DNA from: CG2-30-46-19 sp034414555
Lineage (GTDB): Bacteria; Chloroflexota; Dehalococcoidia; GIF9; AB-539-J10
Direction: 5' to 3'
DNA length: 13,015 nt
Assembly: GCA_034414555.1 (NCBI GenBank)
Contig: DAOUMA010000001.1
Location: forward strand, 1-13,015
Made by a program: the position numbers and the translations under genes. The stretch's first letter is position 1, and the number at the start of each line of letters is the position of its first letter. Shown piece by piece: positions 1 to 6,370 of the stretch. Under the pieces are notes generated by a model. It was not told where the DNA came from, made no database searches, and saw nothing but the letters and a program-made list of their open reading frames with translations.

Positions 1-1
1 A

Positions 2-100
2 TTATCCGAGCTATTTCTGCTTGTGGATGTCCCGGAGACATTGTGGAACCTTGAAATTGAGAACAAGATACTGAAAACCATAGATTCGTTTGTAACCTAA
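2..100 (+). CDS. C-terminal end of an unidentified protein (5' end outside the window)
   Basis: An open frame runs from the left edge to a TAA at 98-100 and encodes 32 residues ending in KTIDSFVT. The composition (LFLLVDVPETLWNLEIENKI) looks like ordinary folded protein, with an acidic and hydrophobic helix at the end. A hairpin 21 bp after the stop fits the end of a transcription unit. I do not recognise the family. The ending resembles the last helix of many alpha/beta proteins, but that is no basis for a function. Confidence 0.5.
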   Translation, partial: LSELFLLVDVPETLWNLEIENKILKTIDSFVT

Positions 101-120
101 CCAGCATTGCCAAAAGATGT

Positions 121-146
121 GGAGAGCCAAGTTTTCTGGGTTCTCC
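121..146 (+). terminator. Hairpin, possible terminator of the left-edge gene
   Basis: GGAGAGCCAAG and CTGGGTTCTCC pair around a TTTT loop. The stem is 11 bp with one G:T wobble and one mismatch. It lies 21 bp past the stop of the left-edge gene. No clear T-run follows on the plus strand, so efficient intrinsic termination is uncertain. It could also serve the PAP2 operon read from the other strand, 160 bp further on. Nothing else recognisable is seen between 101 and 308. Confidence 0.4.
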
Positions 147-308
147 CATCCTGCCCTCATTCCCTTTCTAATCTCGTATGAGTTTGCTGCTGGTGCTGCT
201 AGTATTTGAAACTATTGAGACCCGTTCGACTATCTCTCTTATTCTAGCCAGAAGCCATCAACCCTTATACAATCGTCCAGAATGTGTGATTTCAAAGTCG
301 CCTGTTAG

Positions 309-974
309 TTAGTGACGGGCTTTGCAAGTCTGGTGAAACCAGATCACCGCAGTTAATAAGACTCCACCTATAAGGTAGCCTCCCACAACATCGCTGGGCC
401 AGTGCACACCGAGATAAACCCGTGAGACGCCTGTCAAGATAATTAACGTTAGAAGACTCGCGAAGCTCAGTGTCCTAAGACTACGCCTCCGCAGGTGAGT
501 AACAGCTAAATAGGCCAGGAATCCCAGAACAACAGCGGCAAACAGGGCGTGGCCACTGGGGAATCCACTCCCCTTCTCTGTAGCGAACACCTGGACTAAG
601 GCAGCCGACGGGCGGGGACGGTTAACCACGAACTTGATGGGAGAGTCAAGCAGGCTACATAGCCCAGCTACCAGAACCGAACTACCTTCCAATCTCCCCA
701 AGTAGCGCCAGACCACGATACCGCTAGCAACGACGAGCACTGTGGCTCGCCAGCCGCCCATGAGATACGAAATCCACTCCATAAGCGAGAGTAATGCCTT
801 CCCATCGACGGACTGCACCAGCAGTGTCACCTGTAAGTCTCCCGGAAAACGGGGCTCCCATCGAGCGCAAAATGAAATAGCTACGGTGAGGACAGCCAGA
901 CCTGCGATGACCAGTAGCCCCCTGCGGCTGAAGTTCTTGTTCAACACATTCGCTGCCTTACAGAGAGGAAGCAC
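309..974 (-). CDS. PAP2-family membrane phosphatase
   Basis: This is a type 2 phosphatidic acid phosphatase-like integral membrane protein of 221 residues. The three phosphatase motifs are present: K114 with R119-P120 (KFVVNRPRP), the PSGH motif with H142, and SRVYLGVHWPSD with R185, H191 and D195. Several hydrophobic segments surround them (about 19-35, 77-89, 97-110, 143-160, 170-184 and 197-213). Family members dephosphorylate lipid phosphates or undecaprenyl diphosphate at the outer membrane leaflet; which substrate applies here cannot be read from sequence. The start is a GTG with a GGTGG element 4 bp upstream. A second GTG nine codons in is an alternative. It begins 14 bp after the histidine kinase stop, so it is probably the last gene of the regulator-kinase operon, linking that system to envelope lipid-carrier or phospholipid metabolism. 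Confidence 0.9.
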   Translation of the reverse strand: MLPLCKAANVLNKNFSRRGLLVIAGLAVLTVAISFCARWEPRFPGDLQVTLLVQSVDGKALLSLMEWISYLMGGWRATVLVVASGIVVWRYLGRLEGSSVLVAGLCSLLDSPIKFVVNRPRPSAALVQVFATEKGSGFPSGHALFAAVVLGFLAYLAVTHLRRRSLRTLSFASLLTLIILTGVSRVYLGVHWPSDVVGGYLIGGVLLTAVIWFHQTCKARH

Positions 975-988
975 TGTTCCACCGGTTG

Positions 989-2239
989 CTATCTTGAATA
1001 CTTGTTTTTACTTTCGTTCGTGCGTTCGTGGTTGTCACTACTGCTACTCTCCGCAAGCGGCAGTGATACGGAAAAAGTGGACCCTTTGTCAACCTGGCTT
1101 TCGACCTCGATTTTACCGTTGTGCACTTGAGCGATATGTCTACAGATTGCCAGACCGAGGCCGGCGCCGCCCTCAGCACGTGACCGAGCCTTATCCACAC
1201 GGTAGAAACGCTCGAAGAGATGTGGTATGTGCTCTTTTGAGATGCCAATGCCGGTGTCTTTAATAGCAACCACTGCTGTCCTGCCTTCCCTGACTATCGA
1301 GGCTGATATGCTGCCTCCACTGGGAGTGTACCTGATGGCATTTTCCAGAAGATTCAGGAACAGCTGCTCCAGCTTCACCCTGTCACCTTCTATTGACAGG
1401 TCTTCCAGCGGAGCAAGCTTAAATTCTATACCCTTTTCCCGGGCAAGTGCTTCTATATCTGAAGACACTTCGGTGAGAAGTTCCTTGAGATTGATTCTCT
1501 CGAACTTTATTTGGTCCTTGCCGGCATCAACACGAGCCAGGTACAATAACTTGCCGATGACGGCCGACATGTGCCCCGCCTCCTGGGAAATCAACTCAAG
1601 AGACTTGCGATAATCGTCCTCTGTCCTTTTCTTGCGTAGCGCCAGTGTGGACTCGGCCTGCACAATAGCCAAGGGTGTACGCAGCTCATGAGAAGCATCA
1701 GCGGTGAACTGGCGCTGGCGGGTGAATGCCGCTTCCAGACGTCCGATCATCTGGTTCAGGGTTGATGCCAATCGTCCGAGTTCATCCTCGCTGCCTGCCT
1801 CTATCCTCCGGCTTAAGTCGCTCTCTTCTATTTCTTGTGCTGTCTGCCTGATACGCTCTACCGGTTTCAGCACTCGACTGGCCATGAAGAAACCGCCACC
1901 CCCTGCCAGCGCCATCGTGGTCAGAGCGGCGATGATCAGGATATTCATGAACCTCTCCAATACCGCCGTTACTTCGGCGGTCGAGCGGCCCACGACAATC
2001 GCACCAATTCCCGGTCCGCCTGGAAACGGTGCCGCGTAGAGCCGCATTTCTTGCCCATTTGCGGTTCGGGCAGTGAGGAACGAGGCATGACTTCCAAGGG
2101 CTTGTGCCACCAGCGTATCAATATGCGGGATTTCTACCCCCCCAGCCAAATCTTTGCAGCAGGCTCCCGTCGCTGCCATAAAGTAACACCAGCTCATCCG
2201 GCTGCAGTGTAATCCCGAGAGCGATATGGCCATCCCCAA
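989..2239 (-). CDS. Sensor histidine kinase, main part (frameshifted from its N-terminus)
   Basis: This frame carries most of an OmpR-partner sensor kinase. Residue numbers are for the 416-residue frame. There is part of an extracytoplasmic sensor region, a second membrane helix (about 98-120) and HAMP (about 121-172). HisKA has the phospho-acceptor H184 in DASHELRTPL. The HATPase has N box N300 (NLLENAIRY), G1 box D328 (KDTGIG), F box LFERFYRVD and G2 box GGAGLGLAICRHI. The kinase core is complete. Residues before about 34 are an out-of-frame artefact overlapping the N-terminal fragment at 2118-2414. The two frames meet at a run of seven C (2137-2143). With six, they fuse into one 474-residue kinase of normal length. 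It acts with the regulator immediately upstream in the operon. Confidence 0.88.
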   Translation of the reverse strand: MGMAISLSGLHCSRMSWCYFMAATGACCKDLAGGVEIPHIDTLVAQALGSHASFLTARTANGQEMRLYAAPFPGGPGIGAIVVGRSTAEVTAVLERFMNILIIAALTTMALAGGGGFFMASRVLKPVERIRQTAQEIEESDLSRRIEAGSEDELGRLASTLNQMIGRLEAAFTRQRQFTADASHELRTPLAIVQAESTLALRKKRTEDDYRKSLELISQEAGHMSAVIGKLLYLARVDAGKDQIKFERINLKELLTEVSSDIEALAREKGIEFKLAPLEDLSIEGDRVKLEQLFLNLLENAIRYTPSGGSISASIVREGRTAVVAIKDTGIGISKEHIPHLFERFYRVDKARSRAEGGAGLGLAICRHIAQVHNGKIEVESQVDKGSTFSVSLPLAESSSSDNHERTNESKNKYSR

Positions 2240-2414
2240 CTTCCAGTGAATTCTCCAGTGCCAAGGCTTGAGTCTTCAATGAATCGTCGAGGTTCTGATG
2301 CAGGCTCTGCGATAGCATAAAATATGACATGATGCCAAAGAGGAACAATAGCGCTACCAGGACAGCCAGGTACCAGATGGTCAGCCGGAATTTGATACTC
2401 TTAATGAACCTCAT
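2118..2414 (-). CDS. Sensor histidine kinase, N-terminal fragment
   Basis: These 98 residues hold the short cytoplasmic start, the first transmembrane helix (about 10-34) and the first half of the extracytoplasmic sensor region of the kinase continued at 989-2239. The ATG overlaps the stop of the response regulator by 4 bp (ATGA), typical translational coupling. True coding ends near W91-G92. At the G7 run on the coding strand the frame departs and stops after RNPAY, whereas the other frame continues GVEIPHIDTL. As given, this fragment would be a lone membrane anchor. It most likely reflects a one-base indel in the gene or in the sequence. Confidence 0.8.
   Translation of the reverse strand: MRFIKSIKFRLTIWYLAVLVALLFLFGIMSYFMLSQSLHQNLDDSLKTQALALENSLEVGDGHIALGITLQPDELVLLYGSDGSLLQRFGWGGRNPAY
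2137..2143 (-). other. Homopolymer frameshift site in the kinase gene
   Basis: Seven consecutive C on the plus strand (G7 in the coding strand). Reading TGG GGG GGT AGA gives early termination. With one G fewer, TGG GGG GTA GAA continues into the long kinase frame without any other change. Confidence 0.8.
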
Positions 2415-3082
2415 AATTCCCTCAGCCGGTAGCCTGCTCCTCGCACTGTCTGAATCAGACTGTTATGGCCTCTTTCGTCGATTTTGCGGCGCAGTCTTCT
2501 GATGTAGACGTCTATCAGGTTAGACATGCTGTCAAACTCGTAGTCCCAGGCGTGCTCCTCCAGCATTGTTCGGGTAATCACTATGTTAGGATGGCGCATG
2601 AAGTACTCTAATATGACATATTCTTTACTGGTTAGCTCGATCTTTCTCTGAGCCCGCCAGGCTTCTCTGGTCAGCGTATCCAGGGCCAGATCTCCTATCT
2701 GTAGCCTCGGTGATTTGGAGAGCCCCTCCCTCCGCAGCAATGTGCGAACCCTTGCCAGCAGTTCACTAAAGGCGAAGGGTTTAACCAGGTAATCGTCGGC
2801 TCCGGCATCTAGCCCCTTGACTCTGTCCTCCACCGTATCTTTGGCGGTTAACATGAGTATCGGCGTGTTTACCTTCTTTAGCCGCAGCTCCTGGCAGACA
2901 TTGATGCCGTCTTTCTTAGGCAACATTATGTCTAGAATGACAAGGTCGTAAGGAGTGGTTTCGGCAAGGTATTCGCCATCCTCGCCATCGTAGGCCGTAT
3001 CAACCGCATAGCCTTCCTCCAGGAGCCCCCGCTTGATAATGCCGCAGAGTCGCCTTTCATCTTCAACAACAAGAATCCGCAT
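2411..3082 (-). CDS. OmpR/PhoB-family response regulator
   Basis: This is a two-component transcription factor of 223 residues. The receiver domain (1-about 115) has the acidic pocket E7-D8, phospho-acceptor D51 (LVILDIMLP), T79 and K101 (VKPFAFSE). A winged-helix DNA-binding domain follows (about 128-223), with the typical LTSKEYVILEYFM start and an ending of VRGAGYRLREL. I chose the ATG at 3082, which begins MRILVVEDE directly and has GGAGGT 4 bp upstream. A TTG at 3100 would add six residues containing the ribosome site. Its stop overlaps the kinase start by 4 bp. TTCATC hexamers repeated every 11 bp upstream suggest autoregulation. Family resemblance is to PhoB/RegX3/CssR-like regulators; the exact ortholog is not assignable. 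Confidence 0.94.
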   Translation of the reverse strand: MRILVVEDERRLCGIIKRGLLEEGYAVDTAYDGEDGEYLAETTPYDLVILDIMLPKKDGINVCQELRLKKVNTPILMLTAKDTVEDRVKGLDAGADDYLVKPFAFSELLARVRTLLRREGLSKSPRLQIGDLALDTLTREAWRAQRKIELTSKEYVILEYFMRHPNIVITRTMLEEHAWDYEFDSMSNLIDVYIRRLRRKIDERGHNSLIQTVRGAGYRLREL

Positions 3083-3086
3083 AATT

Positions 3087-3092
3087 ACCTCC
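3087..3092 (-). promoter_or_regulatory. Ribosome binding site deciding the regulator start
   Basis: GGAGGT on the minus strand lies 4 bp before the ATG at 3082. It falls inside the longer TTG-initiated frame, which argues for the shorter protein. Confidence 0.7.
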
Positions 3093-3114
3093 GCAGTCAA
3101 TTTGCTACATCAAT

Positions 3115-3157
3115 ATTATGTCAGACAAAGATGAATATTAGATGAACAAACGATGAA
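3115..3157 (-). promoter_or_regulatory. Predicted autoregulated promoter of the regulator-kinase-PAP2 operon
   Basis: Read on the minus strand, TTCATC occurs three times at an exact 11-bp period (3157-3152, 3146-3141, 3135-3130). Nine bp follow, then CATAAT (3120-3115), a 5/6 match to the -10 consensus. Direct repeats on an 11-bp period that take the place of the -35 element are the known binding mode of PhoB/OmpR-type regulators at activated promoters. The regulator encoded just downstream is the obvious candidate protein. Confidence 0.6.
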
Positions 3158-3197
3158 CAATAGACCAGTTTTTAAAAATATCATTTTTAATCTAAGG

Positions 3198-3240
3198 TTC
3201 ATGTTCTGTTAATAGCAGGCTCATGTTCATCTGCTAGACT
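3198..3240 (+). promoter_or_regulatory. Predicted promoter of the PepSY-HtrA arm with regulator boxes
   Basis: On the plus strand TTCATG (3198), TTAATA (3209) and CTCATG (3220) stand 11 bp apart. Nine bp follow, then TAGACT (3235-3240), a 4/6 -10 match. An 8-bp word, TCATGTTC, repeats exactly 22 bp apart (3199 and 3221). The layout mirrors the divergent promoter at 3115-3157, although the boxes are less perfect. The inferred transcription start lies about 50 bp before the PepSY gene. The AT-rich stretch between the two promoters (about 3169-3192) shows no further element I can name. Confidence 0.5.
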
Positions 3241-3299
3241 GGATTTAACGACAAAGGAAAGAGCCCTTGTCGAAATTGAAAGAAAGGAGGTGAAAGCGA

Positions 3300-3788
3300 A
3301 TGCTAAAGAAAGTGCTGACCGGAACCGGCATAGCTGCGGCGCTGACAGGCATGTTTCTACTGGGGAGCGTTGCTCTGGGCCCTGTTTCTGCCCAGACTCA
3401 ACCCAATACCACTCCGACACAGGCAGGGTACCAGAACCAGGTCAACGTGCAGCAGCCCCAGTACACAGGTTCTATCACCGTGGATGAGGCGCAATACAAG
3501 GGCATGAGTGAGGCTGATGAAGCAGCAGTGCTGCAGACTAAGGCTACCATCACCGGCGCCCAGGCTGAAGCGGCTGCTCTCGCTGCTAATCCAGGAACCA
3601 CTGTCGTCAAGACGGAACTCGATAACGAGAACGGCGTGCTGGTATACAGCGTAGAACTGAGCAACGGTATGGACGTCAAGGTGGACGCTGGTAACGGAAA
3701 GGTTCTCCACACAGAACAGGCTGGCAATGATGCCACCGAGGTAGCTAGTGCTGAGAACACGCCGGGGCAAGAGGCTGTCGAAGACTAG
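3300..3788 (+). CDS. Secreted PepSY-domain protein
   Basis: An exported protein of 162 residues. An N-terminal signal peptide (positive LKK, hydrophobic core about 8-26, probable cleavage after VSA at 31) is followed by a Gln/Pro/Thr-rich linker (32-58). A PepSY domain follows at about 78-140 (KATITGAQAEAAALA, then YSVELSNGMDVKVDAGNGKVL). The tail is acidic. PepSY domains occur in propeptides of secreted proteases and as stand-alone modulators of extracytoplasmic proteases or sensors. Here it lies directly before an HtrA-type protease and opposite a two-component system, so a role as modulator of either is a reasonable inference. A strong AAAGGAGGTG ribosome site precedes the ATG. The gene appears complete. 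Confidence 0.85.
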   Translation: MLKKVLTGTGIAAALTGMFLLGSVALGPVSAQTQPNTTPTQAGYQNQVNVQQPQYTGSITVDEAQYKGMSEADEAAVLQTKATITGAQAEAAALAANPGTTVVKTELDNENGVLVYSVELSNGMDVKVDAGNGKVLHTEQAGNDATEVASAENTPGQEAVED

Positions 3789-3808
3789 AACAAGCCAGCA
3801 CCCGGCAA

Positions 3809-3845
3809 CGATAGAGGCGGGGACCAGTAATCCCCGCCTCTATCG
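3809..3845 (+). terminator. Perfect 15-bp hairpin between the PepSY and HtrA genes
   Basis: CGATAGAGGCGGGGA and TCCCCGCCTCTATCG pair perfectly around a 7-base loop, 20 bp after the PepSY stop and 37 bp before the HtrA start. The stem is strong, but the bases after it (CTACTGAATA) hold no T-run. It may be a partial or Rho-assisted terminator, or a 3' mRNA stabiliser that sets a PepSY:HtrA ratio in a shared transcript. No separate promoter is evident before the HtrA gene. Confidence 0.65.
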
Positions 3846-3882
3846 CTACTGAATATACTTTGCAAACCTCGAAGGAAAGAGT

Positions 3883-4107
3883 ATGAAAACTAAAATCGTG
3901 AAAGCAAAACATATTCTAGCTTTCCTGGTGCTGCTTGTAGTTCTACTGGTAGCCACCAGTTGCGCTTTACCCGGTACGGCTGTCCCACCGGCGCCCATCC
4001 CAACCAGTCCTTCTCCGCCAGCAGTCACTGCCCCAGCCCCGATTAGTCCTTCTCCGGTACTTGTTGATAGCGAAAGGCTTCACCTTTTCCCGACTTTGTC
4101 TCCGTAA
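3883..4107 (+). CDS. HtrA-type lipoprotein protease, N-terminal fragment
   Basis: This frame supplies the export signal of the protease continued at 4131-5021. It has a positively charged start (MKTKIVKAKH), a hydrophobic helix (11-24) and a lipobox-like VATSC with C27 as the likely lipidation site. A Pro/Ser-rich linker that would hold the enzyme off the membrane follows. GAAGGAAAG precedes the ATG. The frame ends at TAA 4105-4107. At CCTTTTCCC (4083-4091) one extra T would carry it on as LHLFPDFVSVIAEVRPSVV, exactly the segment expected before the protease domain, giving one 379-residue protein. As given, the two halves are out of frame. Confidence 0.75.
   Translation: MKTKIVKAKHILAFLVLLVVLLVATSCALPGTAVPPAPIPTSPSPPAVTAPAPISPSPVLVDSERLHLFPTLSP
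4085..4088 (+). other. Homopolymer frameshift site in the lipoprotein HtrA gene
   Basis: A run of four T. With a fifth T the N-terminal frame reads CTT TTT CCC GAC TTT GTC and joins the protease frame. No second change is required. Confidence 0.75.
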
Positions 4108-4130
4108 TAGCCGAAGTTAGACCTTCGGTA

Positions 4131-5021
4131 GTGGCCATTACCACTGAGGTGTCAGGGTATAGTATCTTTGGCAGTTCATATACGCAGCAAGGTGCCAGTT
4201 CAGGTTGGATTATTGATAGTAGTGGACTTATCGTCACCAATAATCATGTTGTCGAGGGTGCCCAGAGTATCACCGTAACCCTGGAGGATGGCAGGACTTT
4301 CTCGGCAGAATCGGTACACACTGACCCTGTCGCTGACCTGGCGGTGGTCAAGATTAATGCCCAAAATTTACCGGCGCTTCAGATTGGCGACTCGTCCAAA
4401 CTACAGGTCGGCGAGCAGGTGGTAGCTATTGGCAATTCACTTGGTATGGGTATAAGCGCTACTGAAGGGATTGTCAGCGCCGTGGGGGTTTCTTTATCCC
4501 TATCCCCGGGAGAGACTTTATCTGACCTCATTCAAACAGATGCTGCCATCAATCCTGGTAACAGCGGAGGCCCTCTGGTAAATGCCCTGGGGGAAGTAGT
4601 CGGTATCAACAGCGCTAAAGTGGCGCAGGTAGGCGTAGAAGGCACGGGTTACGCTATAAGCGTCAACGAGGCGAAACCCATCATAGACCAGTTAATTAAG
4701 AATGGTTATGTCATAAGGCCCTATCTGGGGGTAAGCCTCTATACCGTCGACCAGTTTGTGGCTTTCAGGTATGGACTGAGCGTGGACAAGGGAGTACTCG
4801 TAACTCAGGTCGCCCGCGGCAGCCCGGCGGACAAGGCCGGTATCGTGCAGGGCGACGTTATCACTGCCATTGAAGACAAGGAAATCAGTGATGCGAGCGG
4901 GCTAATACAGGCCATAAACTCTTATCAAATCGGCCAGAAGGTAAAAATAACCTACTGGCGCGGCAAGGCTTATGATACCACTTATGTTACCCTGGCTCAA
5001 AGCCCGCCACCTGGCCAGTGA
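4131..5021 (+). CDS. HtrA/DegP-type serine protease with PDZ domain, main part
   Basis: This is a trypsin-like serine protease of the S1C family. Residue numbers are for the 296-residue frame from GTG 4131. The catalytic triad is H39 (TNNHVV), D69 (VADLAVV) and S145 (NPGNSGGPL). One PDZ domain follows (about 196-290; RPYLGV, GSPADKAGI, GDVITAIEDKEI). The enzyme degrades or refolds misfolded extracytoplasmic proteins, with PDZ binding exposed C-termini. The GTG is not the true start: the same frame is open upstream with PDFVSVIAEVRPSV, which belongs to the conserved pre-protease segment and connects to the lipoprotein signal at 3883-4107. In the rejoined 379-residue protein the triad would be H122, D152 and S228. 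It lies in the PepSY arm controlled from the divergent promoter region. Confidence 0.92.
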   Translation: MAITTEVSGYSIFGSSYTQQGASSGWIIDSSGLIVTNNHVVEGAQSITVTLEDGRTFSAESVHTDPVADLAVVKINAQNLPALQIGDSSKLQVGEQVVAIGNSLGMGISATEGIVSAVGVSLSLSPGETLSDLIQTDAAINPGNSGGPLVNALGEVVGINSAKVAQVGVEGTGYAISVNEAKPIIDQLIKNGYVIRPYLGVSLYTVDQFVAFRYGLSVDKGVLVTQVARGSPADKAGIVQGDVITAIEDKEISDASGLIQAINSYQIGQKVKITYWRGKAYDTTYVTLAQSPPPGQ

Positions 5022-5431
5022 GATGTCAGACAATAAAGCTGGAGCTGGGGTTACAATAGGTAGAACCTTTGAACTAGCTTTCAGTTTACCCATTTAGCCC
5101 CGTAATCTCGCTGATGATAATTGTAGCAATAAAGCACACAGCACACAAGAGAAAATGGGAATGTTGCTGAAGAGGTCACAATCCCTCTGGCCGATGTGGA
5201 TATTGCACATTACGATGGCTTGTGTAGTCGCTTGTCTCAGTTAATACGAAACGAGAAACTAAACAAAATATCCGGGATAATTATCCGGCAGGTTGTGAAG
5301 TTGAGCAAAGGGCAAGGCTGCAGTTGTGAGCTATCGAAAAACGATAGCAGCTGTTCTCAATGCCGGACGGTTAATCCTCACACTCCTTTACCCAAAAATA
5401 CCAATAAGGAAATTAAGCCAAGTGGCAAAGC
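5022..5431. other. Gap between HtrA and PIG-L genes with a doubtful small frame
   Basis: No recognised gene lies here. A plus-strand frame is open from 5133 to TGA 5435 (GTG at 5196, 79 residues), with a Cys cluster (CSCELSKNDSSCSQC) and a 4-bp TTGA overlap with the PIG-L frame. It has no ribosome site and matches no family I know. Inside it is a perfect hairpin, GCTATCG-AAAAA-CGATAGC (5330-5348), and a near-palindrome CCGGGATAATTATCCGG around 5270-5290. The hairpin could be a processing or regulatory element before the deacetylase gene. No clear promoter is seen. Confidence 0.3.
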
Positions 5432-6370
5432 TTGAGAAAGCAAACAATAGCCAATCTCGAGAAACCTTGCACGATATTATCGGCAGAAGTAAAATACGTA
5501 TGGTACGGTTCCAGTTTGGTGAAGAACTTGTTTAATTTGCTAAAAGAGAAGCTCAGTGGAAGAAGACACCGCTGGTTTATCATTGTGCCAATTGTTGCCC
5601 TGGTTAGTGGTTTGTGTTTCTATCATGCGGGAGTTCCTGAGGTCCTCCCGCAGTCGGCAATCGGCTCCTTAGCCAACGTGGTAGCACCAGCTAATGGGCA
5701 AAGAGTTCTGGTGTTCTCTCCACATCCAGATGACGAAACAATCGGAGTCGGCGGATATATTGCTCAATCAATAAAAAACGGGGCTGATGTCAGGATAGTG
5801 CTGGTGACAAATGGCAATTATCACCATCAAGAAGCCATTCGTTATGCCGAGTTCAAGAAGGCTACTGGTATACTGGGTGTGCCGGAGACCTCTCTTGTTT
5901 TTCTCAATTTTCCCGATGGCTCGCTACGAAAAATAAACCAGACCGTACTTGAGGCAGCTCTGCAGGTACAAATTGACCAGTTCCACCCCGATATAATTAT
6001 CTATCCGCATCCTCAGGACTATAACCCTGACCACGCTGCTATTGGGAAGGCCGTCACTGCTATTTTGGAATTGGGTCATTACAAGGCAACAGCCTATGAG
6101 TACTTGGTGCATTACAAGCTCATTTGGCCACAACCACGGAAATTAGCTCCCGACCTTTATCTGTTACCGCCGGAAAACCTGACCGGACACGGCGATCAGT
6201 GGATGGTGTTCACCTTGACTCGGGACGTTGAGAAACAGAAAGAAGAAGCCATTTTCACCTACCAGAGCCAACTCCATAACCGATGGCTGCACGGACTGTT
6301 GCTATCCTCGATCAGAAAGAATGAACTATTGGCCATCCCTAAGATCTCGCCAGGCAGCCACCCCCAGTAG
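5432..6370 (+). CDS. Membrane-anchored PIG-L/LmbE-family deacetylase
   Basis: This is a zinc-dependent N-acetylglucosamine-type deacetylase. Numbering is from TTG 5432 (312 residues). The metal/catalytic motif HPDDE lies at 98-102 (VLVFSPHPDDET), and the third metal ligand is probably H201 (NPDHAAIG). The conserved RYAEFKKATGILGV lies between them. The fold spans about 90-300. A basic stretch (GRRHR) and one hydrophobic helix (about 48-63) precede it, so the catalytic domain is probably outside the membrane on a single anchor. Family members deacetylate GlcNAc groups in lipids, thiols and glycoconjugates; the substrate here is unknown. The start is uncertain: TTG 5432 lacks a ribosome site, and GTG 5519 or nearby TTG codons would keep both anchor and domain. 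It follows the HtrA gene, suggesting an envelope role. Confidence 0.9.
   Translation: MRKQTIANLEKPCTILSAEVKYVWYGSSLVKNLFNLLKEKLSGRRHRWFIIVPIVALVSGLCFYHAGVPEVLPQSAIGSLANVVAPANGQRVLVFSPHPDDETIGVGGYIAQSIKNGADVRIVLVTNGNYHHQEAIRYAEFKKATGILGVPETSLVFLNFPDGSLRKINQTVLEAALQVQIDQFHPDIIIYPHPQDYNPDHAAIGKAVTAILELGHYKATAYEYLVHYKLIWPQPRKLAPDLYLLPPENLTGHGDQWMVFTLTRDVEKQKEEAIFTYQSQLHNRWLHGLLLSSIRKNELLAIPKISPGSHPQ

Noticed and set aside
220..240. GTTCGACT-like T-loop of a tRNA
   Set aside because: No acceptor, D-arm or anticodon stem could be matched around it.
742..1263. Plus-strand open frame of 173 codons
   Set aside because: It is antisense to the PAP2 and kinase genes, and its composition is Cys/Arg-rich without a family or ribosome site.
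3130..3157. Short direct repeats as a CRISPR-like array
   Set aside because: Units are 6 bp on an 11-bp period, which fits regulator boxes; CRISPR repeats and spacers are far longer.
3357..3770. Minus-strand open frames opposite the PepSY gene
   Set aside because: The plus strand has a signal peptide, PepSY domain and strong ribosome site; the antisense frames have no coding character.
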